A program made the translations under genes and the position numbers. DNA of 64,000 nucleotides from Dinoroseobacter sp965279125 (GTDB lineage Bacteria > Pseudomonadota > Alphaproteobacteria > Rhodobacterales > Rhodobacteraceae), in the NCBI GenBank assembly GCA_965279125.1, contig CBDIHL010000032.1:1-64000 (forward strand), written 5' to 3'. Numbering within the stretch: position 1 is the first letter of the stretch; every line of letters starts with the position of its first letter. Below the pieces are notes generated by a model that was given only the letters and a program-made list of their open reading frames with translations, was not told where the DNA came from and made no database searches. This document shows, piece by piece, positions 1-10,171 of the stretch.

Positions 1-1488
1 CTGTTCGACGGTCATGCCCCCCGCAGCTTTCTGCGCGGGTTCGATCGCCCCAATATCCACCTCGCGTTCCAGCCCAAGGACCAGCCGAGGCGACAAATCC
101 TCGACTTTGCCAGCGCGCGCAAAGGCCAGTCCGGCATCGTCTATTGCGGCACCCGCGCGAAGACCGAAACGCTGGCGAAGGCCCTGCGCGACGACGGGCA
201 CAACGCCGTCTCTTACCATGGTGGGATGGATCCCGAGCCGCGTCGCGCGGTTGAGGCGCGCTTTTCCCGCGAGGACGGTCTGATCGTGGTCGCCACAGTC
301 GCCTTCGGTATGGGCGTCGATAAGCCCGATATCCGCTGGGTCGCCCATGCCGATCTGCCCAAAAGCATCGAGGCGTATTATCAAGAGATCGGTCGCGCCG
401 GTCGTGATGGCGCGCCTGCCGAGACATTAACCCTATTCGGTCCCGACGATATCCGGCTGCGGCGCGGGCAGATCGACGAAGGCATCGCCCCGCCCGAGCG
501 TAAAGGGGCGGATCACGGTCGCCTCAATGCGCTGCTCGGTCTGGCCGAGGCGCTGGGCTGTCGCCGCGTTCAACTGCTCGGCTATTTCGGCGAGGACGCA
601 ACCGCTTGTTCCAATTGCGATCTTTGCGACAAGCCGCCGGACGTGTTCGACGGGACCGAGGCCGTGCGCAAGGCGCTGTCTGCTGCGCTCCGGACCGGCG
701 AAAGCTTCGGGGCGGGGCATTTGATCGACATTCTGATGGGGGTTGAGACGGATAAGGTGAGCGCCCGAAATCACGATGCACTGCCGACGTTTGGGGTCGG
801 CAAGGACCTCGACAAGCGCACCTGGCAAGGCGTGTTTCGCCAAATGATGGGCCATGATTTGATGCGGCCCGATGCAGCGCGGCACGGTGCCTTGGTGATG
901 ACGGATGCGGCCCGCCCGATCCTGAAAGGCGAGGCCAGCATTAACCTTCGTCGTGATTTGTTGAAGAAGACCGACCGCCGCCCCATGCCCAAAGCGCTGG
1001 TCAGCGAAGAAGACGCGCCGCTTCTGTCAGCGCTCAAAGCCAAACGCCGCGCGCTGGCCGAGGCCGCGAGCCTGCCCGCTTACATGATCTTTAACGACCG
1101 CACCCTGATCGAGATGGCCGAGACAAAGCCCGATACACTCGACGCCTTCGCGCGGGTCAATGGCGTCGGCGCGACCAAGTTGGAAAAATATGGCAGCGCG
1201 TTCCTCGAGGTGATCTCGGGCGCGGTCCCTGCTGAGATGCATCCGGCCCGCCGCGCGCTTGCGGGGCGCGCGTCCGGGACCGTGTTCGACCGACTTTGCG
1301 AAATCCAAACAGAGTTAATGCACGGGCCAACGGGCACCGACAAACCGGTCAGCTGTTCCGCGTCACTGTTGCGCAAGGTCGCAGAAAAACGACCCGCCTC
1401 TTTGTCCGCGCTCAAGGTGCTTCTGGGGCCGCGCCGCGCCGAACGCTTTGGTCCGGCTTTTCTGGACGCGCTGCACTCAGATCCTTGA
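1..1488 (+). CDS. recQ: ATP-dependent DNA helicase RecQ (5' end cut by window)
   Basis: This is the C-terminal 495 residues of a RecQ-family 3'-5' DNA helicase used in recombination and fork repair; the reading frame is open from base 1, so the N-terminal Walker A/DEAH half lies outside. Visible parts are helicase domain 2 with 'GMGVDKPDIRWV' and the arginine-finger motif 'QEIGRAGRDG', then the RecQ zinc site with 'CSNCDLC', a winged-helix region, and a C-terminal HRDC region ('FARVNGVGATKLEKYG'). The stop lies 63 bases before yaaA. The family call is firm from the combination of motif VI, the zinc site and HRDC; only the start is unseen. Confidence 0.95.
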   Translation: MFDGHAPRSFLRGFDRPNIHLAFQPKDQPRRQILDFASARKGQSGIVYCGTRAKTETLAKALRDDGHNAVSYHGGMDPEPRRAVEARFSREDGLIVVATVAFGMGVDKPDIRWVAHADLPKSIEAYYQEIGRAGRDGAPAETLTLFGPDDIRLRRGQIDEGIAPPERKGADHGRLNALLGLAEALGCRRVQLLGYFGEDATACSNCDLCDKPPDVFDGTEAVRKALSAALRTGESFGAGHLIDILMGVETDKVSARNHDALPTFGVGKDLDKRTWQGVFRQMMGHDLMRPDAARHGALVMTDAARPILKGEASINLRRDLLKKTDRRPMPKALVSEEDAPLLSALKAKRRALAEAASLPAYMIFNDRTLIEMAETKPDTLDAFARVNGVGATKLEKYGSAFLEVISGAVPAEMHPARRALAGRASGTVFDRLCEIQTELMHGPTGTDKPVSCSASLLRKVAEKRPASLSALKVLLGPRRAERFGPAFLDALHSDP

Positions 1489-1551
1489 AAGCCGCTGGAA
1501 TCGGCGCGGTTTGCGCCTATCTGACACGTAAGAAATAGAAAGGCCGCCGCT

Positions 1552-2355
1552 ATGCTTGCTGTGCTCTCCCCCGCCAAGAAACTCGACTGGACGGCTCCCG
1601 TGCCGGAGGGCGCAACACTGCCCGCGTTCCAGGACGACGCAAATACGCTGGCCGAGGTGGCGCGCGATCTAAGCGTGGGGGATCTGCGCCGTTTGATGCA
1701 TATTAGCGATGATCTTGCGCGCCTTAACCATGATCGGTTCGCAAGCTTTCAACCCATATCCGATCCCGAGGCCACAAAACCTGCCGCGCTCGCCTTCGCC
1801 GGAGACACCTATCAAGGGCTGGAGGCCGGGACGCTGTCCGAAGATGATTTGCGCTGGTCGCAAGATCATTTACGCATCTTATCAGGGCTTTACGGGCTTC
1901 TGCGTCCGCTTGATCTGATCCAGCCTTACCGTCTGGAGATGGGCAGTCGCTTGGCGAATGCGCGCGGCAAGACGCTGTATGCCTATTGGGGGGACCGCTT
2001 GGCCAAGGCGCTGGATGCGCAAAACGCAGAGCTAGGCGGCCAGTTCATCATTAATTGCGCTTCCAACGAGTATTTCGGGGCCGTCGATCTCCGTGCCCTG
2101 AGCTCGACCGTGATCACGCCCGTCTTCTTGGAAGAGCGGAACGGTACCGCAAAAACCGTTAGCTTCTTTGCCAAGAAAGCGCGCGGTGCCTTGGCGCGCT
2201 ATATGGTCGAGCACCGTTTGACAGATCCCAATGATCTTAAGGGGTTCGATATCGGCGGTTATGCGTTCGACAACGATCAAAGCGAAGACACGCGCTGGGT
2301 GTTTCGGCGCGCGTATCCCGAACAGAAAACGGCGGCAGCGCGCAAATCGGCCTAA
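1552..2355 (+). CDS. yaaA: Peroxide stress protein YaaA (DUF328)
   Basis: 267 residues beginning MLAVLSPAKKLDW, the hallmark N-terminus of the YaaA/DUF328 family, and carrying the family motif 'FIINCASNEYF' near residue 165. In E. coli YaaA is induced by OxyR and limits intracellular iron damage under H2O2; the role here is by homology. Length matches the usual 250-260 residues. The start has an AAAGG-type ribosome site about 8 bases upstream. Its stop overlaps by 4 bases the stop of the convergent histidine kinase gene. No OxyR site is recognisable by eye. Confidence 0.93.
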   Translation: MLAVLSPAKKLDWTAPVPEGATLPAFQDDANTLAEVARDLSVGDLRRLMHISDDLARLNHDRFASFQPISDPEATKPAALAFAGDTYQGLEAGTLSEDDLRWSQDHLRILSGLYGLLRPLDLIQPYRLEMGSRLANARGKTLYAYWGDRLAKALDAQNAELGGQFIINCASNEYFGAVDLRALSSTVITPVFLEERNGTAKTVSFFAKKARGALARYMVEHRLTDPNDLKGFDIGGYAFDNDQSEDTRWVFRRAYPEQKTAAARKSA

Positions 2356-4583
2356 GCCGGGATTGCGGTCTGTCCGACGGCCGCGGCTATTTCTTCAGAT
2401 AATTTCGCTTTTCGTAACGGCTTGGTTAACACGCGGTCGATCCCGCTTGCCATGATCCGCTCTGCGTCCCCGTCCATCGCATGCGCCGTCATCGCAACAA
2501 TTGGAACAGGGGTCAGGCCTTGGTCGACTTCATAGGCGCGAATATGGCGGGTGGCTTCCATTCCGTCCATTTCGGGCATCGAGATGTCCATGAAGACCAG
2601 CGCTGGGTGAAGCTGTTTGTAGGCGGCAAGCGCTTCGATCCCGTTGCCGGCGAATGTCAGGTCGATATCCTCGTCCTTAACCATCTTTCGAAAAACCAGT
2701 TGATTGGTGCGATTGTCATCGGCAGCCAACACCGTCAAAGCGCTGGACGGTGTGGAGACCTTGGCCTTCGGCCTGTGCTGAACTTGAACCGGTTTCGCCA
2801 CAGTTTTCGGCAAACGAACTTTCGCAGGTGCCTTACGCGGACGTGGTTTGGGCGGCTCGATCCCGAGGGCATCATCCAGCTGTGCCAAGGTGGTCAGCAT
2901 GTCCTGTCGCAACATTGGTTTGGTCAAGATCGCCGCAAAACGCTTACGTTCTGAGGCGCTTAACCCGGCAACTGCGCCGGAACTGAACAGCACAATCGGG
3001 CATCCCGGCACCCTTTTTTGCAGCTTTAAGGCAACAGCAGGCCCGTTCATATCCGGCATCTCGTGGTCCGTGATAACCAAGTCCGGTGCGTGATCTGGGC
3101 CAATCGCGTTCAGTAAATCTGCGCCGGAAGCGAAGCTGGCAACGGCAAGGCCGAGGGCTTGAAGGTGCCGCCGCAGAATGACCCGGTTAACCTTAAGATC
3201 ATCGACGATTGCCACGCTCCGAATACGCTTCGGCTTTGACAAAACAGGCCGCTCGACGTCAGGTACCAGCGGTAAGTTCAGCGCAATGCCAAAGGTTGAT
3301 CCCGCACCGGGCACGGACCGGACCCAAATATCGCCATCCATTAACCGAACCAGGTGACGGCTGATGGCCAGGCCAAGGCCGGTGCCCTCAAACTTACGGT
3401 TCTTCTCATCCTCAGCTTGGTTAAATTCGCCGAAAATATGCGCCTGTAGGTCTTCCGGTATTCCTATTCCGGTGTCTTCAATCTCGATACTGAAACCTTG
3501 TTGACCGGCAGCCGCAACATCCGAGGGCCTGACCCGGATCAGTACATGTCCGATTTCGGTAAACTTAATCGCATTTCCGATAAGGTTGGTTAATATTTGC
3601 CGGACACGCCCCGCGTCGGCAATCACATCCGCAGGCACATTCAGGTCGAAATCGATGGCCAGATGCAGACCTTTGGCCTTCGCGCCGGGCTGCACCAAAA
3701 GCAAAACTTCATGTAAAACGCGTTCAAGATCAAAGGGCTCGGGATGCAGTTCGAGCTTTGACGCTTCGATCTTCGAGTAATCGAGAACATCGTTAATGAT
3801 AACCAATAGCGCCTCACCAGAGTTTCGGATCGTCTCGGCATAAAGGCGCTGTTCATCGGTTAAATTCCCGTCGCACAGCAAATCGGCCATGCCCACGACC
3901 CCGTTCATTGGTGTGCGAATCTCGTGGCTCATATTCGCCAGAAACGCTGACTTCGCCCGATTCGCAGCTTCCGCACGTTCGCGCGCCGTCGCAAGTTCGG
4001 CTTGGCGTTGCATCGTTTCGGTAATGTTCAAACCAAGGCTCAACACGTCGCCTTGCGGGGTGCGTTCATCTTTCAGCTTAAGGAATCCACCATTCCACAG
4101 GCGCACGATTTGGGCCGGAATCTCGGGGGCATTCCAGCGCGAAAGCATCATCTCGCGCCAGGTTGATGCGCTTAATCCTTCGGGATCAACGATGCCTTCG
4201 GACATACACAAATCCAGCAGATCACCGTAGGAGATGCCCGGGCGTACATCCTCAAGCCCTTCAAAAACCTCAAGATATGCGGGGTTGGCCAAAACCAGTT
4301 TGGCGTCACGATCAAACACCGCGAACCCATCGGGAATGGCCTCGAACGAAGACCAGAGCCGCGCTTGCACTTGCTCCAGATCGGATTTCACCTGGGCATT
4401 TTCATCGACCAGCTCGGCGGCCTGCGCACGCTGTTGCACGATTTGATCCGTTAAGCTTAACGCATGGCGTGACAGTTGCGCATTGGCCATGGCCAATTCA
4501 CGGGTTTTGACGTCAAGCATACGCTCAGCCGTCAAACGGGCGCGTCGTTCGCGGGCAAGGTGCTTTTCAATCTCAGTGGGCAT
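2352..4583 (-). CDS. Soluble hybrid sensor histidine kinase with PAS and two receiver domains
   Basis: 743 residues from the preferred ATG at 4583; an ATG at 4622 would add 13 residues. Order of parts: charged coiled coil (about 10-75), PAS-like domain (about 76-190), HisKA with 'MSHEIRTPMNG' and phospho-acceptor His220, HATPase with N-box 'NLIGNAIKFT' and G-boxes 'DTGIGIP' and 'GTGLGLAIS', receiver 1 (acceptor Asp506 in 'ITDHEMPDMNG'), a Pro/Lys/Arg-rich linker, and receiver 2 (Asp666 in 'FMDISMPEMDGME'). No signal peptide or membrane helix is visible, so it should sense a cytoplasmic cue. It is an orphan: no histidine phosphotransferase or output regulator gene adjoins it. It is not CckA, which is membrane-anchored. 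The gene contains three of the window's GTTAAC/TTAANNTTAA sites. Confidence 0.92.
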   Translation of the reverse strand: MPTEIEKHLARERRARLTAERMLDVKTRELAMANAQLSRHALSLTDQIVQQRAQAAELVDENAQVKSDLEQVQARLWSSFEAIPDGFAVFDRDAKLVLANPAYLEVFEGLEDVRPGISYGDLLDLCMSEGIVDPEGLSASTWREMMLSRWNAPEIPAQIVRLWNGGFLKLKDERTPQGDVLSLGLNITETMQRQAELATARERAEAANRAKSAFLANMSHEIRTPMNGVVGMADLLCDGNLTDEQRLYAETIRNSGEALLVIINDVLDYSKIEASKLELHPEPFDLERVLHEVLLLVQPGAKAKGLHLAIDFDLNVPADVIADAGRVRQILTNLIGNAIKFTEIGHVLIRVRPSDVAAAGQQGFSIEIEDTGIGIPEDLQAHIFGEFNQAEDEKNRKFEGTGLGLAISRHLVRLMDGDIWVRSVPGAGSTFGIALNLPLVPDVERPVLSKPKRIRSVAIVDDLKVNRVILRRHLQALGLAVASFASGADLLNAIGPDHAPDLVITDHEMPDMNGPAVALKLQKRVPGCPIVLFSSGAVAGLSASERKRFAAILTKPMLRQDMLTTLAQLDDALGIEPPKPRPRKAPAKVRLPKTVAKPVQVQHRPKAKVSTPSSALTVLAADDNRTNQLVFRKMVKDEDIDLTFAGNGIEALAAYKQLHPALVFMDISMPEMDGMEATRHIRAYEVDQGLTPVPIVAMTAHAMDGDAERIMASGIDRVLTKPLRKAKLSEEIAAAVGQTAIPA

Positions 4584-4726
4584 GGGCCTGCAGCAAGTCG
4601 GGGTCCTACATCTCTCGCCCAAGCGTTTTCGCGCAAAAGAGTGAACCGTCCCTTAACCGCGTCGCACTTGCTTGCGCTGGTGTGCCTGTGCGACGCTTCC
4701 ACCAGTCCCCGTTCCGGAGAAATCAC

Positions 4727-7700
4727 ATGCGATTTTCTGTCTGTCTTGCCATTGCTATGGGCATGGTGTTTGCCGTTAACGCTACTGCGCAGCCTCTGCC
4801 GGACGTGTTGGACCAACGCCGCATTGCCATCACGCAGAACATGGATTTTCCCGGCGGTGATTTGACGCCGATCTTCGAGACCGACTTCGAGACCTGTCGC
4901 GCGACCTGTCTTGCCGACCCGAACTGTGGGGCATTTACCTTCAACAATCGCTCCAATGCGTGCTTCCCAAAGGCAGACGCACGCGAGGCCACACCGTTCG
5001 AGGGAGCCACCTCCGCACGTGTTTTTTCGACAGAGCAAGATGCGTTGAACGCGCAATCCGCGCGCCTCGCTCAATTGGGGTTTTTGCGTGCGGAGGATGC
5101 CATCGCCGCACGGGATTTGGCCCGCGCTTTGCCCACGCGGCACGTCACCGGCGAATGGACCGCCGGAGCACTTCTTGATGCAGCCCGCGACGCACGTCAG
5201 TCAGGCGCACCGCTTGCGGCCCTGCGGTTCACTGGGGCCGCGTTAAGCTTAACCGATGCACCTCGAGATTGGCTGTCCTATGCTCAACTTGCAGCCGCGC
5301 TCATCGGCGAGAACCGTCGTGAGACACGGGCTTGGCGTGCGCGTGCGATTTCGGCGAGCCTCAACGCGTATTTGCGTGCAGGCGATCCACAGCTGCAAGC
5401 TGGTGCGTTGTCGGTGATGGCCGTTGCGCTGGAAGGGGTCGGTCGCGGTCGCGATATGATCCCGGCCCTGCGGCTTGCGAACGTGATCCTGCCGCGCGCT
5501 GAAACCGAACAAGCGATTGCAGAGGCGATTGCCAAACACGGCTTCCGCATGACCGAGCACCGCGTCGATAATGATAGCGCAAGCCCTCGTGTTTGCGCGA
5601 TTTTTTCAGAACCTCTGGTGGCGGTCGGGGTCGATTACGCGCCCTTCGTGCAAACAGCCGTGACCGGGCTTGCCGTGACCGCCGAGGATCGCCAAATCTG
5701 CATTGATGGCGTGATCCACGGCGAGCGGTATCGCTTTGCGTTGCGTGCGGGGTTGCCTGCGGCGTCTGGCGAAGTGCTGTCCAAGACGGTTCCGCTGGAA
5801 ATCTACGTGCGCGACCGTGCGCCATCGCTGCGGTTTCCCGGACGGGGCTATATTCTGCCCGCAGGCGCCGAGGTCGCTTTGCCCGTCGTGACGGTTAATG
5901 TCAGCGAGCTTGCCCTGTCCCTTAGCCGGGTCAGCGACCGAACGATCTTAACCACGATGCAAGAAGGTCTCTTCGCGCGCCCGATCCCGGAATGGGACCA
6001 AGCGAACTTTGCCCAAACCCGTTCAAGCTTGATTTGGCAAGGCACAGGGCGCGTCGAAAGCGCGCTCAATCGCGACAGCACAACGCGCCTGCCTATCGAG
6101 GTCGAAACCGGCAGCCTTCCCCCCGGCCTTTATGTTCTGACCGCCCGTATCCCAGACGCCCCGGCCGAGGACACGCCGCCCGCAAGCCAGTGGTTCGTTG
6201 TCAGCGATCTGGGGCTGACCACCTATCGCGGCAATGATGGGCTGCATGTCTATGTCCGCAGTCTGAGTGATACGAGCGCGAAACCCCAAGCCACTGTGCA
6301 AATCATCAGCCGCAGCAATTCGGTGCTGGCCGAGGTTGCCACCGATAACGAGGGCTACGCCCGCATCCCACCTGCGCTGTTGAACGGGTCGTCCGGTGCA
6401 GCGCCTGCGCTGTTAACCGTGCGACAAGGGGCGGAGGACTTCGCCTTCCTGTCACTCACCGACCCTGAATTTGACCTCTCAGACCGGGGCGTTGCTGGGC
6501 GCGCCCCCCCTCCACCGCTTGACATTTTCGTGGCGACCGACCGGGGGGCATATCGCGCGGGTGAGGTTATTCAAACCACACTTCTTACGCGTGACCCAAA
6601 AGGCATCGCGGTTCCGGACATTCCATTAACCTTAATCTTGTCGCGCCCGGATGGCGTCGAATACAGCCGTCAGCTGATCCAGCCCATCGGTGCGGGGGGC
6701 TACTCCACCGCCTTCCCGCTAGGTGCCGCGGTGCCGCGCGGAACCTGGAGCCTTGCGGTTCATATCGACCCCGATGCCGCCGCTATGACCACCAAGCGCG
6801 TTCTGGTCGAGGACTTTCTGCCCGAGCGCCTCGATCTGGTGCTGGAAGCGCCCGAAGGTCCACTCCCAGCCAATGCTGCGATCCCGCTAACCCTCCAGGC
6901 AGATTACCTCTTCGGTGCGCCCGCCCCGGATCTGCCGCTTGAGGGCACCATTCGATTGCAGGCCAGTCAAACTCTTGACGGCTTCCCCGGTGTCCGGTTC
7001 GGACGTCATGACAGCGCGGCCACGCCGCAAGCCGGCGCGCTGCCCGATGCCATGACGGACGCGACCGGTGCCGCGAGCCTCAGCATCCCGCTTCCCGACC
7101 TGCCGTCCACGGATCGTCCGATCACAGCCACTGTGACCGTCACGCTCAGCGAAGGCAGTGGCCGCCCGGTCGAGCGTCAGATCTCCCGCGCGCTGTCGCC
7201 TATTGGGCCGCTTCTGGGCATCAAGCCGCTTTTCGATGGGCGTGCCGCCGAAGGCACTGCTGCGGGGTTTGAATTGGTTAGCCTCGCCCCTGATCTGACG
7301 CCTGCGCCGATGCAGGTTGACTGGGCGCTTCATCGGATCGAGCGGGATTATCAATGGTATCAACTCTATGGCCGCTGGTCATGGGAGCCGATTTCCCGCC
7401 GGACGCGCGTCGCCACCGGCAGCGCAGATCTCAGCACCGGGCGCGCGATGATCGAAGCCCCGGTCGATTGGGGGCGCTACGAGCTTGAGGTCGTGCGCAA
7501 CGACGGTCCTTATTTGTCCGCCTCCACCACGTTCTCGGCGGGGTGGGTCGGTGAAGGCGATGCGGCCAGCACGCCGGACTTGCTGGAGCTGGGTCTTGAT
7601 CAAGACAGCTATACCGTCGGGGAAACAGCACGTTTGCGGGTCACTGCACCGCATGCAGGCACGGCCCTGCTAACTATCCTGTCGGAGGGCATCATCGACC

Positions 7701-10171
7701 GCGCCGTTCACACGATCGAGGCTGGGGAGACCACGTTTGACCTGCCCGTCACCGGTGATTGGGGCAGCGGCGCTTACGCCACTGTCAGCCTCCTGCGGCC
7801 CATGGACCGCGCCGCCGGGCAGCAGCCCAGTCGCGCGCTCGGTCTGGTACACGCCGCCGTCGATCCGGGTCCGCAAGCCCTGACCGCGCGGTTCGAAGTA
7901 CCCGATATCATCCCCGCCGCTGACCTTGTGCGCGCCAATCTCATCGTGCCGAACCTGCCCGAGGGCGTGCAAGCCTATGCCACGGTTGCCGCTGTCGACG
8001 TGGGCATCTTGAACCTCACCAGCTTCGAGAGCCCGGATCCGAACGCGCATTACTTTGGCCAACGCGCGCTCGGCGTCGCGCTGCGTGATGTCTATGGTCG
8101 CCTGATCGACGGGATGCAGGGCGCGATGGGACAGGTGCGCTCCGGCGGCGATGCGGGCGCAGCGATGCGACTGCAAGCGCCGCCCCCGACCGAGGATCTT
8201 GCGGTCGCCTTCTCCGGACCGATCCGGTTGGGACCGGATGGACGCGCACCGCTGCAATTCGACTTCGATGGCTTCAACGGCACCGTGCGTTTGATGGCGG
8301 TTGTCTGGACGGACGAGGGGGTTGGACAGGCCGAAACCGACATAACCCTGCGCGATCCAATTGTGTTGAATGCCAGCTTGCCCCGGTTCCTCGCCCCCGG
8401 TGACCGGAGCCTCTTGCGGCTGGAGTTAACCCATGTGGATGGCGATCCGGGGCGCGTGCCGTTGGTGGTCTCTGCCGATGGACCGCTGGATGTGGACCTC
8501 ACCCGTCTGCCAAGTGCCATCGAGATTGCCGCGCAAAGCCGCGAAGTGCTCGAAATCCCGATCCGTGCGCGGGGCGAAGGTGACGCGACCCTGACCGTGA
8601 CCCTTACCACCCCTGATGGCACCGCCGTTCAGCGCAGTCTCGCGCTTGGCGTGCGCGCCAATGACCCCGAAATTAGCGTGTCCGACCGTATCACGTTGGT
8701 GCCCGGATCGACCTTCACGCTGGATCGCAACTTGCTTGCCGGGTTCAGGCCCGGCACGGGGCAGATTATCGTCTCCGCAGGTCCGCTTGCCCGGTTCGAT
8801 GCGCCCGGTTTGCTGGCCGCGCTCGACCGTTATCCGTGGGGCTGCACCGAGCAAATCGCATCGCGGGCCTTGCCGTTGCTTTATGCGCAGCCCTTGGCCG
8901 AAGCGATGGGGCTTGACCGGGACGAGGCGCTGAGCACCCGTTTGGCAGACGCCGTTGACACGATGCTGTCGCGCCAATCCAGCAACGGATCCTTCGGGTT
9001 ATGGCGCGCGGGGTCGGGCGATTTGTGGCTCGATGCCTATGTGTCCGACGTGTTGTCGCGCGCTCGGGCGCAAGGGGTCGCCGTTCCCGATCGCGCCTTC
9101 GCGCTGGCTTTGGGCAACCTGCGCAACCGCGTTAACTATGCTGCCGATTTCGATGCAGGCGGAGAGGGGATTGCCTATGCCCTCCATGTGCTTGCCCGCG
9201 AAGGGGCCGCCGCGATTGGCGATTTGCGCTATTATGCAGACGTCAAAGCGGGGGCGTTCGGCACGCCCATGGCGCTTGCGCAGCTTGGGGCGGCGCTTGC
9301 AGCCTACGGTGATCAGCCGCGCGCGGACCGCCTCTTTGCCGCTGCCAATGCCCGAGTGCTGGGCGCCCAGCCCGAGATTGCGGTTTGGCGCGACGATTAC
9401 GGGACGCAACGCCGCGACGCGGCCGCTGTTCTCGCGCTGGGGACGGAAGCCGGAACCGAGGTTCTGAACCGGGATGCTTTGGTAAATGCCAGCCTGACGC
9501 GCCCGGATCGCGCGCGGTCCACCCAAGAAGCGGCTTGGACACTGCTTGCCGCGCAATCCTTGCTGGAGGGCGCAAGCGCGGACCTGCTGATCAATGGCGA
9601 TCCTGCCGAAGGGCCTCTGGTGCGTGTCATGGACGCCGAGACCTTTACGCCGATGGAGGTCCAGACCGCCTCCAGCCGCGCGGAAACCCTGGTGATTACG
9701 CGCTTCGGAGTGCCCGAGATCGCGCCCGAAGCAGGGGGCAACGGATACAGGATCGACCGCCTTTATTTCACGCTTGAGGGTGAGCCGGTGCAGCTTGATC
9801 AGGTGATTGCGGGCACGCGGCTTGTCACTGTGCTCAAGGTCACACCTCTGGGCAATCGGGAAGGACGCCTGATGGTGGTGGACCCCTTGCCCGCTGGGCT
9901 GGAGATCGACAATCCGAACCTGCTCAGCACCGGTGATCTCAGCGCGTTGGAATGGTTAACGCTGGAGACCGATCCAAGAAATACCGAGTTTCGCAGCGAC
10001 CAGTTCCGCGCCGCCGTCGATCAGCGCGGGGCACAGGCGTTTCAGCTTGCCTATATCGTGCGTGCGGTCACCCCCGGCACGTTCCATCATCCTGCCGCAT
10101 ATGTGGAAGATATGTATCGCCCGCAATTTCGCGCCCAAGGGGTTACGGGGCAGCTAGAGGTCGTGCGCTAG
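4727..10171 (+). CDS. Bacterial alpha-2-macroglobulin with N-terminal PAN/Apple domain and thioester
   Basis: 1814 residues from the ATG at 4727, which has GGAGA 9 bases upstream. A signal peptide (about 1-21, ending ATAQ) sends it to the periplasm; there is no lipobox, unlike E. coli YfhM. An N-terminal cysteine-rich PAN/Apple module (about 30-110, 'CRATCLADPNCGAFTF') is followed by macroglobulin domains, a bait-type region and the complement-like thioester domain with 'GCTEQ' at about 1372-1376. In this family the thioester traps attacking proteases covalently. The stop codon abuts the ATG of pbpC, the classic A2M-PBP1C pairing thought to protect and repair the cell wall after outer-membrane breach. 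The family call is firm; the protease target is unknown. Confidence 0.93.
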   Translation: MRFSVCLAIAMGMVFAVNATAQPLPDVLDQRRIAITQNMDFPGGDLTPIFETDFETCRATCLADPNCGAFTFNNRSNACFPKADAREATPFEGATSARVFSTEQDALNAQSARLAQLGFLRAEDAIAARDLARALPTRHVTGEWTAGALLDAARDARQSGAPLAALRFTGAALSLTDAPRDWLSYAQLAAALIGENRRETRAWRARAISASLNAYLRAGDPQLQAGALSVMAVALEGVGRGRDMIPALRLANVILPRAETEQAIAEAIAKHGFRMTEHRVDNDSASPRVCAIFSEPLVAVGVDYAPFVQTAVTGLAVTAEDRQICIDGVIHGERYRFALRAGLPAASGEVLSKTVPLEIYVRDRAPSLRFPGRGYILPAGAEVALPVVTVNVSELALSLSRVSDRTILTTMQEGLFARPIPEWDQANFAQTRSSLIWQGTGRVESALNRDSTTRLPIEVETGSLPPGLYVLTARIPDAPAEDTPPASQWFVVSDLGLTTYRGNDGLHVYVRSLSDTSAKPQATVQIISRSNSVLAEVATDNEGYARIPPALLNGSSGAAPALLTVRQGAEDFAFLSLTDPEFDLSDRGVAGRAPPPPLDIFVATDRGAYRAGEVIQTTLLTRDPKGIAVPDIPLTLILSRPDGVEYSRQLIQPIGAGGYSTAFPLGAAVPRGTWSLAVHIDPDAAAMTTKRVLVEDFLPERLDLVLEAPEGPLPANAAIPLTLQADYLFGAPAPDLPLEGTIRLQASQTLDGFPGVRFGRHDSAATPQAGALPDAMTDATGAASLSIPLPDLPSTDRPITATVTVTLSEGSGRPVERQISRALSPIGPLLGIKPLFDGRAAEGTAAGFELVSLAPDLTPAPMQVDWALHRIERDYQWYQLYGRWSWEPISRRTRVATGSADLSTGRAMIEAPVDWGRYELEVVRNDGPYLSASTTFSAGWVGEGDAASTPDLLELGLDQDSYTVGETARLRVTAPHAGTALLTILSEGIIDRAVHTIEAGETTFDLPVTGDWGSGAYATVSLLRPMDRAAGQQPSRALGLVHAAVDPGPQALTARFEVPDIIPAADLVRANLIVPNLPEGVQAYATVAAVDVGILNLTSFESPDPNAHYFGQRALGVALRDVYGRLIDGMQGAMGQVRSGGDAGAAMRLQAPPPTEDLAVAFSGPIRLGPDGRAPLQFDFDGFNGTVRLMAVVWTDEGVGQAETDITLRDPIVLNASLPRFLAPGDRSLLRLELTHVDGDPGRVPLVVSADGPLDVDLTRLPSAIEIAAQSREVLEIPIRARGEGDATLTVTLTTPDGTAVQRSLALGVRANDPEISVSDRITLVPGSTFTLDRNLLAGFRPGTGQIIVSAGPLARFDAPGLLAALDRYPWGCTEQIASRALPLLYAQPLAEAMGLDRDEALSTRLADAVDTMLSRQSSNGSFGLWRAGSGDLWLDAYVSDVLSRARAQGVAVPDRAFALALGNLRNRVNYAADFDAGGEGIAYALHVLAREGAAAIGDLRYYADVKAGAFGTPMALAQLGAALAAYGDQPRADRLFAAANARVLGAQPEIAVWRDDYGTQRRDAAAVLALGTEAGTEVLNRDALVNASLTRPDRARSTQEAAWTLLAAQSLLEGASADLLINGDPAEGPLVRVMDAETFTPMEVQTASSRAETLVITRFGVPEIAPEAGGNGYRIDRLYFTLEGEPVQLDQVIAGTRLVTVLKVTPLGNREGRLMVVDPLPAGLEIDNPNLLSTGDLSALEWLTLETDPRNTEFRSDQFRAAVDQRGAQAFQLAYIVRAVTPGTFHHPAAYVEDMYRPQFRAQGVTGQLEVVR

